Position numbers and translations under genes: made by a program | Assembly: GCA_963576735.1 (NCBI GenBank) | Contig: OY755188.1 | Coordinates: 3,348,001 to 3,412,000 of the forward strand | Direction of reading: 5' to 3' | Source: Bedellia somnulentella | Taxonomy: Eukaryota > Arthropoda > Insecta > Lepidoptera > Bedelliidae | Length of the DNA stretch: 64,000 nt | Notes under the pieces: generated by a model | What the model was told of the DNA's origin: nothing | Seen by the model: the letters and a program-made list of their open reading frames with translations, nothing else | The model's database searches: none | Shown here: one piece after another, positions 53,911-64,000 of the stretch | How positions within the stretch are numbered: the first letter of the stretch is position 1 | Layout: each line of letters opens with the position of its first letter

Positions 53911-54860
53911 GATGTTGAAAATTAATAGCACGCCATCTCTTAAAAGGTAGCCGCATAATTGTTAAATTATAGATTCAATCACGAATGAAAATTTATCCGA
54001 TGTTATGAAATGATTAGATTGAAAAAACAACTACTGATTGACCCCTTGCAAAGACTAAATAGTTTGATTGGTTTCAGAGTTGAAACAATCATGGTTGGAA
54101 AAATATACATTAAAATATATGATATGACCTTATCTGGTATTGACGTTAGGTGTAAACTAAGAATAGCTAGCTAATTTTGGGTACGAGACTACATAAGTCT
54201 TACACTCTGTATTTTTTTTTAAAGCTAGCAATTTTTTCCAAGTTATAGTCAACCTCGATTGAGATTGTAGCCGCAAGCATAAAGTAACGTATACTTAACT
54301 ATTTTTTTTTATATGTATTGTATTACCATTTTTACTCACCATATAACTATTTTCCGAACAATAGATTTAAAAAAAATCTATCGATTTTGCGAATGCATTT
54401 GACACTTGTATTCTACTGAATATTTCCCTAGCTATTCCTCTTATTTCTAAATATTAGTGAAATCTAAAGATCAGAAGTTTTTTTTATACTAATACTGCAG
54501 CTATTAATTTCTTCTGAGTAGTTAATTGCTAGTAGCAGATACAAAGTAATTAGTACCGACAGATTGTAAGTAATTATACACTTCTGTATTCAACCGATCT
54601 ATGATTTATTCATTCTTGTCAAACCTTTAAACACAAGTAGTATAAAACTTGCAAGGAATTTCGGAAGTGAAAGTTAAGATTAAATCTGAATCAACAAATC
54701 AATCGATATCTTAAAATAATTGTAATACTCTTTGTGGAATTTATGTCAGAGATTACTTAAAATGGGGAGCAACTTTAGTCGCTTATTTTGTGCCCCACTG
54801 TGTTGTAATGGATGTGGCATATTTTTATAAATTTATAAGTATACTGCATGTCCGGTGATA
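53911..54860. other. AT-rich spacer, nothing recognised
   Basis: No supported feature. Confidence 0.45.
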
Positions 54861-55110
54861 CATACATACATACATATACTCACGGCTATATTTCCCTAGA
54901 AGGGGTAGCCAGAGCTAACGAATTAGAAATTCCTCAGCCACTTTTGGAAGTTGAGTGGGGAAAATATGGTAAAAATAAAGGTTTTTAGTGATGGGTCTCC
55001 AACCGCATCGCCCTTAAATCCAATATAAAGCCCCGATACCCTTAGTCGCTTCTTACGACACCCGTGGGAAGAAAGGGGTAGCGACATTATAAGCCGGCAC
55101 TACACGGCAA
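54861..55110 (-). repeat. SINE-A copy, full length
   Basis: GGCTATATTTCCC to CCGGCACTACACGGC. Close to the copy at 46.3 kb. Confidence 0.88.
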
Positions 55111-55284
55111 TGTGATGTCAATGTCCGGTGATGTGTGTATCAAATCCAGCACAGATGGGCAGCGTTTGGGAAACTGTAACCTTCTCGTTGAAAATTCTGC
55201 AGGCTTTTAAGATAAAGATCTTTGGCCAATGCAAGTAATACGGCACAGAAACTTGTCCTTTTAAAATAGACCTCATAAAAAGGC

Positions 55285-55500
55285 TCAGGACACCCTAAGG
55301 GCAATGGAGAGGGTTATGGTCGGAGTTTCACTACGCGATGGATTTTGCAACGCCCAATGTGTTAGATAGGCTTTAGGGTTATATTTATTTACATATTTTG
55401 CATGCGGAACCAACGTCCGTTGTGAGGTGGCAACCACGTACCAGACAAAACAATGTGAGTAGGCCTCCCACAAGGTAGACCGACAACTTGGAGAAAGTTG
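55285..55500 (+). repeat. RTE-type LINE C-terminal fragment, degraded
   Basis: One frame reads AQDTLRAMERVMVGVSLRDG, another VVRWQPRTRQ and SRPPTR-stop-TDNLEKVEG. This matches the RTE C-terminus type at 19.2-19.48 kb but is broken by stops and an inserted AT-rich segment. Confidence 0.6.
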
Positions 55501-56114
55501 AAGGAATATATCCAGCATTAAAAGTATTTTCTCACCAAAATGTACCGATATAATTAAATAATTAAATACATCATACATAATTACTTTCAAAAGATGCGCA
55601 ATTTTTATAACCTTCTTAATACACTTTAATCTCCTGATGACCTAAAATAGTCTACATATCATGCCGACACCAGTTTATCTTAAGGTATAGTTAATTGCTG
55701 CAATTTAATAACAACTAACATTCAAAACATTTTTTGACACATTGCTTTCATTTATAATGCGATTAAGTCTTAATATTATTTATAAAATGGTTCGGCTTAA
55801 AATTTTGTCTTCAGTATAATCTAGATATTAACTCAATACATAAAGAGTGAATTGTTTGTATGAAACGGTAAACGACCTAATCTTTTCACTCGTGACAATA
55901 TAAACACGAAATCTTCGAGTAACTAATGTAACAATTAAGAAGCAAAGGTTTTAGAAGTCACTTTCTCTAAATAAACGAATCTTGTCATGCTGAAGATAAC
56001 AATAAATGTTTTCTTTGGGACAAGTATTATATTTGATTGTGGTATTAGTATTGGTTATGATTTTTATAGTGTTTACTATTCGATGGTTTTTATTTACTAA
56101 CAATGTAGCTGCGT
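55501..56114. other. AT-rich spacer, nothing recognised
   Basis: No supported feature. Confidence 0.45.
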
Positions 56115-56361
56115 AGCTAGTAGTGTCGGCTTTGAATAGCACTTACCCATTTCTTCCGGTGGGTGTACGTAAGAGGCGACTAACGGTATTGGAGCTTTTT
56201 AAGGGATTTTTGGGCGATGCGGTTGGAGACCCATCACGAACAACCTATAATCTACCATCTTTTCCCCACGCAACTTCCAAAAGTGGCTGAGAAATTTCTA
56301 ATTTCTCAGCTCTGGCTACCCCTTTTAGGGATTTATAGCCGTGAGTATGTATGTATGTATG
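56115..56361 (+). repeat. SINE-A copy, full length
   Basis: TAGTGTCGGCTTTGAATAGC to GCCGTGAG and TATG repeats. Confidence 0.88.
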
Positions 56362-56423
56362 AAATTTGTTAGTAAAATTAACTTGGTCGAAGGAATTATA
56401 AACATAATTTTGTCATCGTTGCA

Positions 56424-56506
56424 GTTGGCTTAGAATTGCACTTACCCATGTCTTCCGATTGGTGTCGTTGAAGGCGGCTAAGTGATTGTAGAGCGATGTG
56501 GTCTTG
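56424..56506 (+). repeat. SINE-A 5' fragment
   Basis: AGTTGGCTTAGAATTGCAC to GAGCGATGTGGTC. Confidence 0.6.
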
Positions 56507-56525
56507 TTCAAAGAATGGCTATGAG

Positions 56526-56776
56526 ACATACATACATACATATACTCACGGCTATAAATCCCAAGAAAGGGGTAGCCAGAGCTAAGGAATTAGAAATTCC
56601 TCAGCCACTTTTGGAAGGTGCGTGGGGAATAGATGGTGAAATAAAGGTTCTTGGTGATGGGTCTTCAACCGCATCGCCCAAAAATCCCTTAAAAGCCCCA
56701 ATACAGTTAGTCGCCTTTTACGTACACCCACCGGAAGAAATGGGGTAGTGCTATTCTAAGCCGACACTACACAGCA
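56526..56776 (-). repeat. SINE-A copy, full length
   Basis: ACTCACGGCTATAAATCCC to CCGACACTACACAGCA. Confidence 0.9.
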
Positions 56777-58327
56777 ATGAGACTACTTCTTAAAAAGCGT
56801 ATTGTTTTTAATCGTACACCTTAACATCTGTGCATGTTTACTTAAAATATTTTTGATCCATATTTTCAATGATTTCAAACACCTAATATATAATAAATAA
56901 AACATGGTAAAAACAAATCGTGACTGACATAACATAAATATTCGTTTTCTTCTCCAAAGTACAATTTGATACTAACATACTCATTTTCTGGTCCAAATAT
57001 GATTTCGTAAGTCGTGCATTCAGTTATTTTGCTTGGGAGATTAAAATACCGAGTGAGTTCAAATAAGTCACGATATGATTTCACTTGACGAATACTATTT
57101 GCTTTCCACTATTTTGTTAAATATGATATTAAAATAAAAGGTTTTTTGAGTGCTCTCTGATTTCAATATAGTAAGCCACTGAATTTTTATTTGGAAGTTC
57201 GAATTATGAGGCGTACATCAGCAAAACTAGTTGACAGTAGGTACCTATCTAACCTTTTTAGGCCATTCTGGAGGAAATTATGTATTCTTATATGATATAC
57301 ACGTGGTGGCCTAGTCAATCTATTTACTCAAAAAAATAAAATTTATACGGTATTGTTGGCTAACTTGTTCATTACGTTATAACTAAGGCATAAGGACTCT
57401 CAAGAAATAGATAAAAAATTACATGGCCCAATTACCCTATCCTTGAGCTACACGACAGTAACATATAAAAGGGCGCATGACGATAAACTACATATTAAGA
57501 GCTATATATATGGAAGATAAACTGCAACGATGCGAATCCGAGTACAAACTACAATACCACAGAGAGCGTTGAATTACTACCATAGAATAAAATAATAATG
57601 GGCCTAATATAGCCCATTCAAAACTTACATTAATTCAATAATTCATCGTTCATATAATGTGTAATCGTGAAAATCTTAGAAAATACTATTACATTAATTC
57701 ACTCTTTATTCATTCTCATTTCAGATTACGAGGGCCAGCTTTCCAGCATCCACAATCGATATTATATTCGATTGACCAATAGCGGACACAATTCAATCAG
57801 CCATCATTAATTTCGCCGGCAAGAACAACAATACAAATCAGTTACACAATGATGTTATCCGCAATGATACAAATGTAATGATACTGACCATTATAGGAGA
57901 AAACAGCGTGTTTTACTATGCAAATAATGAAGCGTAAAGGTCATGTACTGGCATTTGCGTAATTGATGTAGGTGAAAAAAGCGTTCTTACAAGAGTTATG
58001 GCGGGTATGAAGAATCGGATGTACTTAAAACGAAAGTGAGGAGAATCAAAGATTTCGGGACATCGTGAGAAGTTCTCAGGTCTTCGGAAGGTCAGACCAA
58101 TGGTGGTTCGAGGTGAGTTTTTGTTATGTTTTATTATGGAATGTTGGGTAATAAATGGTTGGCCGATTTTGTATGCACGATTTTGGCGGAAGTATTTGAA
58201 TTAAGCTCGTGCTTTACTTTATGTAATTTCACTTGCGGTTCCAAATTGCTTGGATTTTAATGTCAAGTGACAGATATTTTTGTTTATGTACTTTCTCTGA
58301 CATAGCTTCCATGTTACATTAACTCAA
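56777..58327. other. AT-rich stretch, nothing recognised
   Basis: 1.5 kb with only short ORFs lacking domains. Confidence 0.45.
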
Positions 58328-58586
58328 CCACGTTTTGCTTAGACAGTGTACTCACGTGATAGGGGGCAGGCCTATCGCCGTTTTGTACGAATACACTGTC
58401 ACATGACTAAGTACAACTCAGCCATGTGGGTTTCCTCACGATGTTTTCCCTCACCGTTAACAACCATGATAAATTAACCACACATATGACTTTAGAAAAG
58501 ACAAATTGGTGTAGGCCCAACCCAGGATTGGAACTCACGCCCTTCTGTTTTCGGGCGGGTGTTCTACCCACTGGACTATCATGTCG
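58328..58586 (-). repeat. SINE-B copy, left half of an inverted pair
   Basis: ACGTTTTGCTTAGACAGTG to a diverged tRNA-like head TTCTACCCACTGGACTATC. Confidence 0.8.
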
Positions 58587-58942
58587 TTTCTAAAGACATA
58601 TGTGTGATTAATTTATCATAGTTGTTAACGGTGAAGGAAAACATCTTGAGGAAACTCTGAGTTGTACTTAGTTATGTGACAGTGTATTCGTACAAAACGG
58701 AAATAAACTTGCCCCCTATCACGTGAGCAGAAGTCCAACCCTGTGAATTCACAAAAGACCAGTTTTCTTCGCCACTCACACCAAACTTGCCAATTGAACA
58801 GTAATTAAAAAATATAAAAGTAGAAGTTTTTTTTGTGTTTCCCTTTACATGTTTACAGTTACTTAAACGTAAACCTGATTACTCCATAGATTAGCTCCAT
58901 TGATGTACTGTCCCCGCGAAACGTGGGTACTCTGAATATCAA
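58587..58942 (+). repeat. SINE-B copy, right half of the inverted pair, interrupted
   Basis: TTTCTAAAGACATATGTGTG to CCCCCTATCACGTGAGC at about 58735. Its continuation ACTGTCCCCGCGAAACGTGG lies at 58903-58942, after about 165 bp of foreign sequence. The tRNA head is absent. Confidence 0.7.
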
Positions 58943-59013
58943 GCAAGAAACATACATATACAATACATATATTCACGGTCATAAATCCCAGAAAAGGGAA
59001 GCCAGATCTTCTG

Positions 59014-59603
59014 CTAAGTTGCAATGGGGACCCCATATACTAACACTTTCTAAAAGGCTGAGCTCAGCAGCGTATGCCGTGCGTAAGATTAGAGAAATAG
59101 CAGACGTAGAAACAGCTCGCATTGTGTATTTCAGTTATTTTCATAGTATTATGTCGTACGGTATTTTATTATGGGGTAAAGCGGCTGATGTTCATAAAGT
59201 TTTCGTCTTACAAAAGCGAGCTATCCGATCTATTTACATGTTGAGGTCGAGGTATTCGTTGCGCGAAAAATTTAAAGATATTGGCATTTTAACTGTCCCT
59301 TGCCAATACATATTTGAGAATTTAATGTATGCCAAAAAGAATATAGGCCAATTTAGTAAAGTTAGTGATAGGCATACTGTTAATACTCGAAATAAAGAGA
59401 AACTTAACGTACCGAAGTGGAGACTTAATAAAGTAAGTAACTCCTTTATGGGACTATCCCTGAAAATGTTCAACAAACTTCCTTCTGACATATTGGAATT
59501 GCCTGTGGCATCTTTTAAAAAGGCAATAAAAGCCATGCTTTTAAAGAAGTCTTACTACAGTGTTCAAGATTTTTTAAACGACAAGGACCCAACGCGCACA
59601 TGA
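59014..59603 (+). pseudogene. LINE-Y reverse transcriptase, C-terminal remnant
   Basis: About 195 codons, from KLQWGPHILTLSKRLSSAAY to the stop after FLNDKDPTRT. The RT catalytic core is absent, so it cannot be functional. The upstream ATG at 58923 lies in the neighbouring SINE sequences, and the fused reading is accidental. The close match to the 27.9-28.6 kb segment (three residue differences) marks a recent shared source. Confidence 0.88.
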
Positions 59604-59979
59604 CCGTGTCCGTAAAGCTATAAATCTTCCCTCGTTATTCCTAGGAATAATTGTCTGGTGAGGATTTTTCTTCTCACGTTATGTGATTGGTTTTTGTGAT
59701 GGACAATTTATTTTAAATATGTCAAACTAGCGTTTGGTTTTGTCGCATAGAAAATCTTTTATAAAGTAAAAACATGTTAATAAACTGAAATTGTACAAAC
59801 CATGTTTTGAAAAAATGAAAAAATGTGAATGTAAAGAGTTTCTTTGTTGCTTCTTCTCTTTACGAACACCTTCCGAAGCAACGGACTAATGATAAATTTA
59901 AAAAAATTTGACGTTCAAAAAATGTTAATTTTTAACTTAATTTTGAAAAATAAACTTTTTGACTTTTGACTTTTTTTTT
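59014..59979 (+). mobile_element. LINE-Y copy, 5'-truncated
   Basis: Starts within the RT C-terminal region (CTAAGTTGCAATGGGG) and runs through the stop and 3'UTR to GACTTTTGAC plus a T-rich end. Nearly identical to 27512-28470 read in reverse, and inserted in a SINE-A copy. Confidence 0.9.
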
Positions 59980-60094
59980 CAAAGCTAGAAACTCCTCAGC
60001 CACATTTGGAACTTGATAGGGAACGAGATGGTAGAAATAAAGTATCGTTCGTGATGGGTCTCCAACCGCATCGCCCAAAACCTCTTTAAAAATA

Positions 60095-60171
60095 TTACGT
60101 AATGTTAGGAAGTATTTGTACCTGTCATCTCTTCGGGATTCAGGGCGTGAATGGTGAGTTCAGTTGGGTTT
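60095..60171 (+). repeat. SINE-B 3' end
   Basis: GGAAGTATTTGTACCTGTC, TCTTCGGGATTCAGGGCGTG. Confidence 0.65.
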
Positions 60172-60440
60172 AAACATAAACTTTACTTTCCTCTTGCTTA
60201 GCTCTTGCAAATTTATTTGAAATATGTCAGACTGCTAACAGGATGACGATATATTATGAATTCTTTAATTAAAAATTCATTTCCTCTGAAGTAGGTCTCA
60301 GCTTAATTGACGTTTTCCTTTCAACAACCAGTTAATAACGGTACATAAAGAGGTTGGAATATGTTTTAAAATAACGCTTTTTCTAAATTTTATAATATAT
60401 TTAATGGGATTGTTGTAAGAAACTTTTATCTTAACATAGT

Positions 60441-60590
60441 ACATACCTACATACATATACTCACGGCCATGAATACCTAAAAGGGGTAGCCAGAGCTAAA
60501 AACTTCTCAGGCACATTTGGAAGTTGATAGGGGAGAAGATGGTAGAAATAAAGTCGTTGGTGGTGGACCTCCAACCGCACCGTCTTAATT
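60441..60590 (-). repeat. SINE-A copy, tail half
   Basis: ACTCACGGCCATGAATACC to GGACCTCCAACCGCACCG. Confidence 0.8.
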
Positions 60591-61026
60591 ACATTTTCAG
60601 TCTCTCGCCACTATCTCCCATTGGAATAGTCTGTCTATTCTACGGGAGTCATATAGATATATTAGTTTTTTTTCACATCATAAATTCTGTTTTATTTTTC
60701 TTACATCTTTAGATTTTTGCGTCTTTTTCTACCAATATCATCTACATTTTATTTTTCTGTAAGGAAACCTAAACAATTGAAACAGTGGTGATGATGCTAA
60801 ATTGGATAGTTACTCATCATTCAAACAAATAGCAAACACGTTCTAACTATTCACTCTTATAATGGTACGCATGAAGTAGATGATGAAGTAAGAAACTGCA
60901 TGCTATCTTAAACTACATAAACACTTCTAATATATAAATAAATGACCAAGCAATAATCATTATCTCTCTCTCATCAATAGTAATCAATTGGTTTTGCTTT
61001 CCTTGGCCTAGCACAAGCTTTATTTG

Positions 61027-61141
61027 CTCATGACTGTCGGTTAGAATGAGATAAAAGTATACGATACAATTTAAGTATGAAAGAGATGGCTTTTTTTACA
61101 AGGCGATATCTAGTGAAAAACTCGCTCGTACTAGGCATGAC
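61027..61141 (+). repeat. Foldback MITE unit, single diverged copy
   Basis: CGGTTAGAATGAGATAAAAG, TATACGATAC, AAGAGATGGCT and CGCTCGTACTAGGC. Matches the units at 41.5-42.1 kb. Confidence 0.75.
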
Positions 61142-61258
61142 CGGCGATTTCTTTAAGAACGATTTATTTTCTTTACGAGTTACATGGTTCATAGTTATTA
61201 TGTTATGAACGATGATCGATTACCTGATATTAATAGGAAAGAAATCTTCTCGCTTAAA

Positions 61259-61540
61259 GATACATACATATACTCACGACATTAAATCCCTAAAAAGGGT
61301 AGCCAGAGCTTCTATGTATGTATTTAATATTATGATTGGTTTACACATTCCTTAAATAAACAGTTGCGATTGGGACTCATTAAATAACATAAGACGAAGA
61401 TATTGGTACCCAATATGAGTATTACAATATTTTTGTTTTATTTTAATCTAATCACTTCTTACGCCTTACATTTGTCGCCTCTTACGACACCCTTAGGTAG
61501 AAAGGGGTAGTGACATTCTAAGCCGGCACTACAGTGCAAT
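61259..61540 (-). repeat. SINE-A copy, middle replaced
   Basis: Tail part at 61259-61313 and head part at 61485-61540 (GTCGCCTCTTACGACACCC to CCGGCACTACAGTGC). The sequence between is unrelated. Confidence 0.7.
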
Positions 61541-61734
61541 CATAATATTCTAGTTAATATAAATAATTGTACGTTTTACAAATCGTGTTTTTGTTTTGTT
61601 TTTATCTATCTTACTTTGGTAAAACTTAATCAAGATATCGTACTTAGCCTAGCAATACTTTTAGTTTTCAACAAAGATAAATACCAAACACCATTCGATT
61701 ATCTCAGTTTTATTTTTAACGTTAGATTCTGAAC

Positions 61735-61887
61735 TTAGTCATGTGACAGTGTATTCGTACAAAACGGTGCCCTCTATCATGTTAGTACACTGTCCAAGCA
61801 AAACGTGGGTACTCTGAACACCAGGTTACAATGTAACGTGCTGTTTAGAAGTATTCGTTCCTCTGCGTACCCATTCGGAGATATGCA
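61735..61887 (+). repeat. SINE-B copy, 3' half
   Basis: GTCATGTGACAGTGTATTCG to CCCATTCGGAGATATGC. Confidence 0.75.
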
Positions 61888-62309
61888 TATAATATGTATA
61901 TAGATTTGAGTTAAGTTGAGTCATAAAATAATATGATATAATATCTATAGCATCCGCGCCATAAATTTCGAATAGAATTACACATCGCTTATTAAAATCG
62001 GAAAAATAGGTTAAGAAAATGCTTTTAGTACATACATATATGAAATGCCAAAATCTTTACCCATTCTTTTTGATTTTTTGTAACTAGCGAAAAAGCATTA
62101 GTTAACATACAGTTTTTCTTTAGCATGGATAATCCTTGCAAATAAAAAGTTTTGCCTTAAATACATTCAAGGAACGGTAGTTAAAACCTACTTAATACGA
62201 TATCTCTTCACGTCGACTCGATATTCTAATTTTTATATAAGTTTTAAAAAAAAAACTTGGGTAACCTACCAACTTCTGTATTTTTATTTAATCATTACTC
62301 AACTAAAGC
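61888..62309. other. AT-rich spacer, nothing recognised
   Basis: No supported feature. Confidence 0.45.
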
Positions 62310-62545
62310 TGTGTAGTGTCGGCTTAGATACAACACCCCATTTCATTCCACTACACCCGTAGGGGTGCGTAAGAGGTGACTGAGGGAATTCGGACTTTTA
62401 GGTGGAAATAGATTCGGTTGGAGACCCATCACCTTTATTTTATGATCCCCACTCAACTTCCAAAAGTGGCTGACGATTTTCTAATTCCTCAGCTCTGGCT
62501 TCCCCTGGTAGGGATTTTTAGCCGATAGTATAAGTATGTATGTAC
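62310..62545 (+). repeat. SINE-A copy
   Basis: GCTGTGTAGTGTCGGCTTAG to TTTAGCCGATAGTATAAG and TATG. The middle block has a small insertion. Confidence 0.85.
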
Positions 62546-62654
62546 CCAACTAAAAAAAATATTTTTACACAATATTAGCTCCACCAAATATAATATCCTA
62601 ATGGGAAGGGCGGAGGGTGTTTTCTTCAAATCATATTATTATAATTTATAAATA

Positions 62655-62817
62655 TGTTGGTAGCAATGTAATACTTTTCTATTTTTATGTGTTGGTAACA
62701 CTGTTCTTCCATATCCGCTATACTGTCATGGCCAATATTGCTTCGCTGTGTTAGAACTTATAATTAATTCAATAAAAGTCAGCTACAAGAGTATACGATT
62801 GTTTTACTTATATATCA
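62655..62817 (+). repeat. Probable 5' LTR of a copia-type element
   Basis: Starts TGTTGGTAGCAATG and ends TATATATCA, giving TG...CA ends just before the primer-binding site. A second TGTTGGTAACACTG at 62690 is an alternative start. The 3' LTR is outside the window, so the boundary is unproven. Confidence 0.5.
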
Positions 62818-62820
62818 AAA

Positions 62821-62838
62821 GGTTATGGGCCCAGGCAC
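62821..62838 (+). other. Primer-binding site, initiator-tRNA type
   Basis: GGTTATGGGCCCAGGCAC resembles, as I recall it, the Drosophila copia primer-binding site, which pairs with an internal fragment of initiator methionine tRNA rather than the tRNA 3' end. Confidence 0.7.
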
Positions 62839-62983
62839 ATAATTCTAGAAGAAGTAAAACAATCAAAACTGTTTTTCGTCGAAAAGTGAAGATCGTGTGG
62901 TTGAGGTTAGAAACCGGCACGCGGGAAGAAAAAAATAAAACTTGCGAGTGATTGAAGCAAGGGCGGGACGAACAGACAGGAAG

Positions 62984-64000
62984 ATGGCAGACGACAATTC
63001 TTTGAAACTCCAGACGCACATTAAGCTCGAGGGAACATCCAATTGGAATATTTGGAAATTCCAAACCGTCGTTTTGTTACGGAGTCAAGGCTTATTGGAA
63101 GTGACAGACGGAAGCAGTGTGAAACCAGAGCAGGCGGTTGAGAAGGCTGCATGGGAAAGAAAAGACGCGAAGGCTCAATCATGGATTGTTACAAGAATGT
63201 CAGAAAGCGTGATGATGCATATCATAACATGTACCACGTCAGCCGAAATGTGGCGAAAACTTGCAAGCGTATATGAGCAAAAATCCGAAACAAGTATACA
63301 TATCGTACAACAACGTTTCTTCCAATACAAGTACGAGGAGGGCACGGCGATGTCTACGTACTTATCAAAAATAGAAGAATTAAGAAACCAGCTCAAACAA
63401 ATGGGAGAAGCAATTTCAGAAAAATTCGTAATAACGAAAGTGTTAATGTCCCTTCCAGAAGCCTATAAACATTTTGTATCGGCGTGGGAGTCTGCGCCGG
63501 ACGAGAAACAAACGTTAGAAAATCTTGTCGCGAGATTGTTGATTGAAGAAGAGCGTATTAACGAAAAGGAGCCTCAGAACTCTTCAGCATCAGCGTTTTT
63601 AGCTAAGAAAAACATTAAGTGTTATAAGTGCAATAAACTAGGACACTATCAAAGTGAATGTAACCAAAACAAGGGCTCGGGACATGATAATAGACCGGTT
63701 AAAAAGTGTTATTACTGTAAAAAAATGGGGCATACTAAAAGTGAGTGCTACTTCAAAAGGAATCGGGAAAAAGACAGTACGAGTAATGCATTTATGGTGA
63801 TGAACTCAAATAGTAATGTGCAAGAATCTAAGTGGTTAGTGGACTCGGGCGCTAGCCAACATATGTGTCGTGATCGTAACTTATTTGCTACATTTAGATC
63901 GTTGAACAACAAAACAGTGATAGTTGGAAATGGCGAGGAGATTAGTGCGCTTGGTTGTGGACAGATGGCGGTGCAAGTTTACAACGGCCGCGGATGGGTG
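62984..64000 (+). CDS. Copia-type gag-pol polyprotein, 5' part, open at window end
   Basis: 339 codons from ATG 62984 without a stop to the last base. The start follows a leader of about 145 bp after the primer-binding site. Residues about 10-190 are a copia-type Gag (KLEGTSNWNIWKFQ, SAEMWRKLASVYEQKS, YLSKIEELRNQL, SLPEAYKHFVSAW, ARLLIEEERI). Two CCHC knuckles follow, CYKCNKLGHYQSEC at about 213 and CYYCKKMGHTKSEC at about 242. Next comes the aspartic protease active site WLVDSGASQHMC, with DSGA at about 287-290. Gag forms the particle and the protease processes the polyprotein. Integrase and RT would lie downstream, outside the window. The frame is clean, so the element is probably young. 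Confidence 0.92.
   Translation, partial: MADDNSLKLQTHIKLEGTSNWNIWKFQTVVLLRSQGLLEVTDGSSVKPEQAVEKAAWERKDAKAQSWIVTRMSESVMMHIITCTTSAEMWRKLASVYEQKSETSIHIVQQRFFQYKYEEGTAMSTYLSKIEELRNQLKQMGEAISEKFVITKVLMSLPEAYKHFVSAWESAPDEKQTLENLVARLLIEEERINEKEPQNSSASAFLAKKNIKCYKCNKLGHYQSECNQNKGSGHDNRPVKKCYYCKKMGHTKSECYFKRNREKDSTSNAFMVMNSNSNVQESKWLVDSGASQHMCRDRNLFATFRSLNNKTVIVGNGEEISALGCGQMAVQVYNGRGWV

Larger units (their letters stand above)
58955..60080 (-). repeat. SINE-A copy split by a LINE-Y insertion
   Basis: The left part, 58955-59010, ends AGCCAGATCTTC. The right part, 59980 to about 60080, resumes AAAGCTAGAAACTCC and continues to CCGCATCGCCCAAAA. The head is missing. Confidence 0.8.

Noticed and set aside
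58923..59603. 226-codon ORF with its own ATG
   Set aside because: The first 30 codons are SINE sequence and the rest is a truncated LINE; the fusion is accidental.

Overview
The window looks like a transposon-dense, gene-poor stretch of an insect genome, most likely a moth or butterfly. This is an inference. It is AT-rich, contains no recognisable host gene, and carries Helitrons with lepidopteran-style termini, R4/Dong-type, CR1-group and RTE-type LINEs, a copia-type LTR element, and dozens of short retroelements ending in (TATG)n. I name three short families locally: SINE-A (about 240-250 bp, over 40 copies or fragments), SINE-B (tRNA-headed, about 340 bp, 11 copies or fragments) and SINE-C (tRNA-headed, 3 fragments).

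Layout. 0-11 kb: SINE-A and SINE-B copies plus a broken copy of a repetitive 'GERFHQD' protein (2.3-3.1 kb). 12-13 kb: a non-autonomous Helitron. 14-20 kb: RTE 3' ends, SINEs, a palindrome cluster (15.4 kb) and a short RTE-tailed insertion (19.2-19.7 kb). 22.5-23.9 kb: a second GERFHQD copy between long imperfect terminal inverted repeats, which suggests a DNA transposon. 27.5-36 kb: a three-layer nest in which a LINE (LINE-Y) is split by an apparently intact two-ORF LINE (LINE-X, 28.75-34.10 kb) and by a Helitron (34.25-35.23 kb). 37-40.6 kb: a small MITE between direct repeats, then an R4/Dong-type LINE in TAA repeats whose reverse transcriptase has lost a catalytic aspartate. 41.5-42.2 kb: a foldback MITE cluster. 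45.1 kb: a tRNA T-arm inside a perfect 26-bp inverted repeat. 46-62 kb: many SINEs, including copies with target-site duplications and one with an empty-site paralogue, and a second LINE-Y copy (59.0-60.0 kb). 62.65 kb to the end: the 5' part of a copia-type element that runs off the window.

How the parts relate. The RTE LINE, SINE-A and SINE-B share a 3' terminus: a C-rich/G-rich stem-loop, then (G/C)CGTGA and a TATG-type tail. The likely reading is that both SINEs use the RTE reverse transcriptase. LINE-X and LINE-Y share a different 3'UTR hairpin whose stem differs by compensating changes. Every larger coding region belongs to a mobile element, and the small ORFs elsewhere look like chance ORFs or readings through SINEs. 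All family assignments come from reading motifs; no database search was run.
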